Assembly (NCBI GenBank): GCA_002726315.1
Contig: PBSS01000011.1
Span: forward strand, 1-45,306
Source of the DNA: Acidimicrobiaceae bacterium
GTDB lineage: Bacteria; Actinomycetota; Acidimicrobiia; Acidimicrobiales; MedAcidi-G1
Direction: 5' to 3'
Length of the DNA: 45,306 bases
The notes below the pieces were generated by a model. That model saw only the letters and a program-made list of their open reading frames with translations. It had not been told where the DNA came from and ran no database searches. Made by a program: the position numbers and the translations under genes. How positions within the stretch are numbered: position 1 is the first letter of the stretch; every line of letters starts with the position of its first letter. Below are positions 42,763 through 45,306 of the stretch, piece after piece.

Positions 42763-43983
42763 CTAACTGACTGGTACCAACTCGTCGTCACCCTCTTCTT
42801 CCTCAAACAGGTCCCAGCCACACAGGCGTGCCAGCAGTACCCGACCCTCATCAGGGCCGCTGGCGATGATCTCGTTGCCCGCTTCCATGCGCACCTGCCC
42901 ACGCGGCCTGTACACATAGCCACCTCCCCTACGCACGGCCAGGACCGTAAACCCGGGTTCGATGTTGAGCTGAAGGTCCGAGAGGGTGGCGCCGTCTACA
43001 GCAGAACCGCTGGCAACGGGATAGCGCACCACGACTTCGTCAGCTTCACCAAGGGCGATACCCAGGATGGGGTGGACCTCTTCATCCTCTTCAATGAGCC
43101 AGACCATGGCCTGAGCTTGGTCGCCGATGTCCTCGGCTGCCTCGGCCAACTGGAGCACACCTCGGAGTTCTGAGGGGTCAAGGTCGCTTCCAGCTGACCT
43201 GAGTACCCAAAGTTCTAGGTGGTTTTTCATTTCGTCTAGGCGGTCCTCTAGGTGGCGCACCTCTGCCGCCAGTCCCCGATCAGCAAGTACCAGAGCGCTG
43301 TAGGCCAAACCAACTGCTGCCTCGGAGAGGTTCTTCATCTCCACGAGCACGTCGACCGCCCGATCCAGATCAGTGAGCGTCTCACCCTCAACGGCATGGG
43401 GCGGCTCCCAGACGGGCGCAGCAGCCAGCTCGCGCAGGCGGGTGATGCCCTCAGGCGACCCGCGTAGGAACAAGACATCGTCAGGTACGAGGACCGTGTC
43501 ACCGTCAACGTCGGTAATCCACTGCCGGCCCCGGCGGACCGCCATAACGCGCATGCCGGCCTGCACAGTCAGTTCCAGAGCCTCCAACGGGCGATGCGCC
43601 ATGTGGGATCCCCCGCTCACGAGAACCCTGTGGGACACCTCCTCGGCATCGGATAGGTCAGCCACCAGTTGCTGTGGTATCCCAAGGCGGCGCGTGACGA
43701 TGCTCGAGATGTCGACAGCGTCGTTGGCAATCCGCTCGATCGCGGACACCACTTGTAGCACCGATGACATGCCCTCGGCCTCACGCGGGCTGCGGGCGGC
43801 CAGGACGCAGACAGCACGCATGTCGTGCACCATCTCGCTCATCTGGGCTTCGAGTTCGTCAACCTCCTCGGCCATGTCAGGGTCGTTGAAATAGACCGAT
43901 GCATAGGCGAGGTCGACCATCAGTTCAGATGTGTCCTTAGCCTCGGCAAGCATGGCCCGCAGGTTGCGGGGTCTGTCGTCCAT
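42763..43983 (-). CDS. Tandem PhoU-like / RCK-C (TrkA-C) regulatory protein
   Basis: A 406-aa soluble protein with two copies of the same two-part module: a helical PhoU-like bundle (about 1-110 and 205-300) and a beta-rich RCK-C ligand-binding domain (about 120-190 and 320-390). The RCK-C copies share the pattern LTVQAGMRVMAVRRGRQWI / LNIEPGFTVLAVRRGGGYVY followed by a VLVPDDVLFLRGSPEG / RMEAGNEIIASGPDEG end. Such proteins gate or regulate cation channels and transporters. It lies 94 bp downstream of an MgtE-like transporter on the same strand and is its likely partner. ATG 43983 chosen as first in frame. Confidence 0.87.
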   Translation of the reverse strand: MDDRPRNLRAMLAEAKDTSELMVDLAYASVYFNDPDMAEEVDELEAQMSEMVHDMRAVCVLAARSPREAEGMSSVLQVVSAIERIANDAVDISSIVTRRLGIPQQLVADLSDAEEVSHRVLVSGGSHMAHRPLEALELTVQAGMRVMAVRRGRQWITDVDGDTVLVPDDVLFLRGSPEGITRLRELAAAPVWEPPHAVEGETLTDLDRAVDVLVEMKNLSEAAVGLAYSALVLADRGLAAEVRHLEDRLDEMKNHLELWVLRSAGSDLDPSELRGVLQLAEAAEDIGDQAQAMVWLIEEDEEVHPILGIALGEADEVVVRYPVASGSAVDGATLSDLQLNIEPGFTVLAVRRGGGYVYRPRGQVRMEAGNEIIASGPDEGRVLLARLCGWDLFEEEEGDDELVPVS

Positions 43984-44010
43984 CAGTTCCTCGCTGGATG
44001 TCTAGGGTGA

Positions 44011-44035
44011 ATTGTAGGCCCACTAGGTCCGTGGG
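44011..44035 (-). promoter_or_regulatory. Candidate -10 box and operator palindrome upstream of the PhoU/RCK-C gene
   Basis: On the minus strand a TACAAT hexamer (44016-44011), close to the -10 consensus, lies 27 bases before ATG 43983. Immediately upstream is the inverted repeat CCCAC-N7-GTGGG (44019-44035), placed in the -35/-10 spacer. No good -35 is visible, which is common for activator-dependent promoters. This would let the regulatory protein be expressed apart from the transporter. Candidate only. Confidence 0.4.
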
Positions 44036-44077
44036 TATTCGGGATTAGGGATCTGTCTAGAAAGAAAAGAGTGATCT

Positions 44078-45283
44078 TCACGCCACCCCCACGGCGACCA
44101 TCGCCAGGATCAGGGTAAATGCAGCGGCTAGATCCAGTGTCGAGGTGACTACGGGTATGCCGTAGGTGTCGGGGTCGAGACCGAATCGGACCGCCGCCAT
44201 AGTGGTGTAGTAGGCGACCACTATCACGAAGAGGGTCGCCGCAAGACCCGCTAGGAGGATCAAGGCTACGAGGTCTATGATTCCGGGGGTCGTCTGGCCT
44301 GTCGCTTCGGCAGCCACGTGGGCAACCACTGCAGCCAGCATGAATACGGGAAAAGCCAAGGCCACAAGCGCACGCATGTCACGCAGGCTGGATCTGCTGG
44401 GAAACGGAGTTGCATCGTCGAGCCCCAGGTGGAACTGGGTGGACAGGCGACTGGACAGGATGCCGCCGAGAGCTCCAGCTGCACCCAGAAAGGCGGGAAG
44501 CAGAATCAGCACGGCCTCGGCGGCAAGCAGATCGTCAAGACGCCTCTCGACAGTCACACCGGCGATCAGATCCAAGAGGGCCGCTGCAACCAATACCGGC
44601 ACCGACTGGCGCACGATGGTGCGAACCTGCTCGCGGTGGCTACGCCATGCCGCCACAAGGGATACTGCTGCAGCGACCATGGCGACCAGCCCCGTCACAT
44701 CGCTGCTTCCGACCACGGTTGCTGCCAAGACCAGAGCCGGAACCGTCGCAAGGTCCCCGAGCGTGCTCACGAGTGGCGCCATCACGTTGTCGAGGTCCCA
44801 TCCGAAGCGAACCGAACCTGCGGCCAACCCCATCGTCGCCAGGCCCACCCCAACAGATGCAAGCAGGCCCCCCAGTACCGACACGACAACAAAATCAACG
44901 AGAGCCATCGTGGGACTAATGCCAAACACGATGGCTGTCCCCTTTGCCATGACGGCCAGCACGACGCTCATAACCAGGGTCAATGCGGCAGCAGCCATCA
45001 GGTTCTGGCCCACGACCCCTTCGGTGTGCAGGCCAAGCCGGAATGTTCCAGCATGGACAGCGGTTCCCAGCCGGCTACCCATTGCGCCAAACACGTTGCC
45101 CCGTAGGGCTATTGCACCGGGAACCAGCAGCAATAGGCCGGGCAAATCCCGCAGGGTGTCATCAGCCGCAGCCAGCACCAAGCCACCTGCAGATGCAGCC
45201 AGTACACCTATTAGGAGCGCGACAAGCCGTTGCCTGGTATCAGGCGATGGGGCTGCTAGATAGGTGTGGCTCGCGGAACGCAT
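44078..45283 (-). CDS. MgtE-like divalent cation transporter (two membrane domains)
   Basis: A 401-aa integral membrane protein with about ten hydrophobic helices in two homologous halves. Each half has an SLC41/MgtE-type signature after the second helix: RGNVFGAMGSRLGTAVHAGT and the counterpart LGGILSSRLSTQFHLGL. The cytosolic N and CBS domains of classical MgtE are missing, so regulation probably comes from the adjacent PhoU/RCK-C protein. Magnesium is the most likely ion, but other divalent cations are possible. ATG 45283 is near the window edge, so upstream context is not visible. Confidence 0.85.
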   Translation of the reverse strand: MRSASHTYLAAPSPDTRQRLVALLIGVLAASAGGLVLAAADDTLRDLPGLLLLVPGAIALRGNVFGAMGSRLGTAVHAGTFRLGLHTEGVVGQNLMAAAALTLVMSVVLAVMAKGTAIVFGISPTMALVDFVVVSVLGGLLASVGVGLATMGLAAGSVRFGWDLDNVMAPLVSTLGDLATVPALVLAATVVGSSDVTGLVAMVAAAVSLVAAWRSHREQVRTIVRQSVPVLVAAALLDLIAGVTVERRLDDLLAAEAVLILLPAFLGAAGALGGILSSRLSTQFHLGLDDATPFPSRSSLRDMRALVALAFPVFMLAAVVAHVAAEATGQTTPGIIDLVALILLAGLAATLFVIVVAYYTTMAAVRFGLDPDTYGIPVVTSTLDLAAAFTLILAMVAVGVA

Positions 45284-45306
45284 GGCACCAGTGTGGTCGC
45301 CCGCCC

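Noticed and set aside
44277-45263. Long open frame (328 codons) on the plus strand opposite the MgtE-like gene
   Set aside because: Its translation is Ala/Arg/Ser/Thr/Pro-rich low complexity with no domain, and the opposite frame encodes a clear ten-helix transporter. GC-rich codon bias leaves such antisense frames open.
1-45306. CRISPR array, tRNA, rRNA, prophage or transposase
   Set aside because: I saw no regularly spaced palindromic repeats, no tRNA-like cloverleaf in the short gaps, and no integrase or transposase motifs in any frame. Nearly all space is taken by recognisable chromosomal genes.

Overview
The window is a dense stretch of chromosomal housekeeping genes from a high-GC actinobacterium. 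Several independent markers support this: a mycothiol conjugate amidase (Mca), the NucS/EndoMS mismatch endonuclease, a SepIVA-like division protein next to DUF177, rpmF and rnc, a UvrD2-type helicase with an HRDC domain, GTP-dependent PEP carboxykinase, and CxxC forms of L28 and L32. A marine or freshwater Acidimicrobiia-like lineage would fit, but that is inference. I see no phage, insertion sequence, CRISPR array, tRNA or rRNA. About 94% of the sequence is coding.

Region 1 (1-20.0 kb, almost all minus strand) is the core cluster. Read in transcription order (right to left) it runs: fakA/yloV-like kinase, recG; then rsmD, coaD, sepIVA-like, DUF177, rpmF, plsX, acpP, rnc, a degenerate mutM/fpg homologue, smc, an OmpR-type response regulator, a histidine kinase, a membrane-anchored HtrA protease, ftsY, ffh, rpsP. 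Many junctions are 4-base GTGA/ATGA overlaps. The block links ribosome synthesis, fatty-acid and phospholipid precursors (acpP, plsX), chromosome organisation (smc), envelope stress sensing (regulator-kinase-HtrA, arranged like mycobacterial MprAB-PepD) and co-translational export (ftsY-ffh).

Region 2 (20.0-31.4 kb) has mixed strands: rpmB and a cold-shock-like protein, pckG, a small membrane protein, an alpha/beta hydrolase overlapping an alpha-methylacyl-CoA racemase, an ElaA-type acetyltransferase, uvrD2, xth with a YjbR-like protein, a HAD phosphatase and the ABC-F factor ettA.

Region 3 (31.4-37.7 kb): sulfate activation genes cysD-cysN-cysC on the minus strand, divergent from a compact plus-strand operon cysQ-nucS-geranylgeranyl/menaquinone reductase-like-PAP2 phosphatase.

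Region 4 (37.7-45.3 kb): two small proteins of unknown function, a secreted staphylococcal-type nuclease, a ChbG/HpnK-family deacetylase with an altered metal-site motif, mca with an SCP2-like protein, an NfeD-SPFH pair, and an MgtE-like transporter followed by a tandem PhoU/RCK-C protein.

The most unusual points are: (i) the mutM homologue, which lacks the N-terminal proline, the catalytic lysine and three of four zinc-finger cysteines although its reading frame and coupling are intact; (ii) a 19-residue helical repeat between the membrane anchor and the protease domain of the HtrA protein; (iii) a tandemly repeated acidic tail on ribosomal protein S16; and (iv) a 9-bp direct repeat spaced exactly 20 bp between acpP and plsX.
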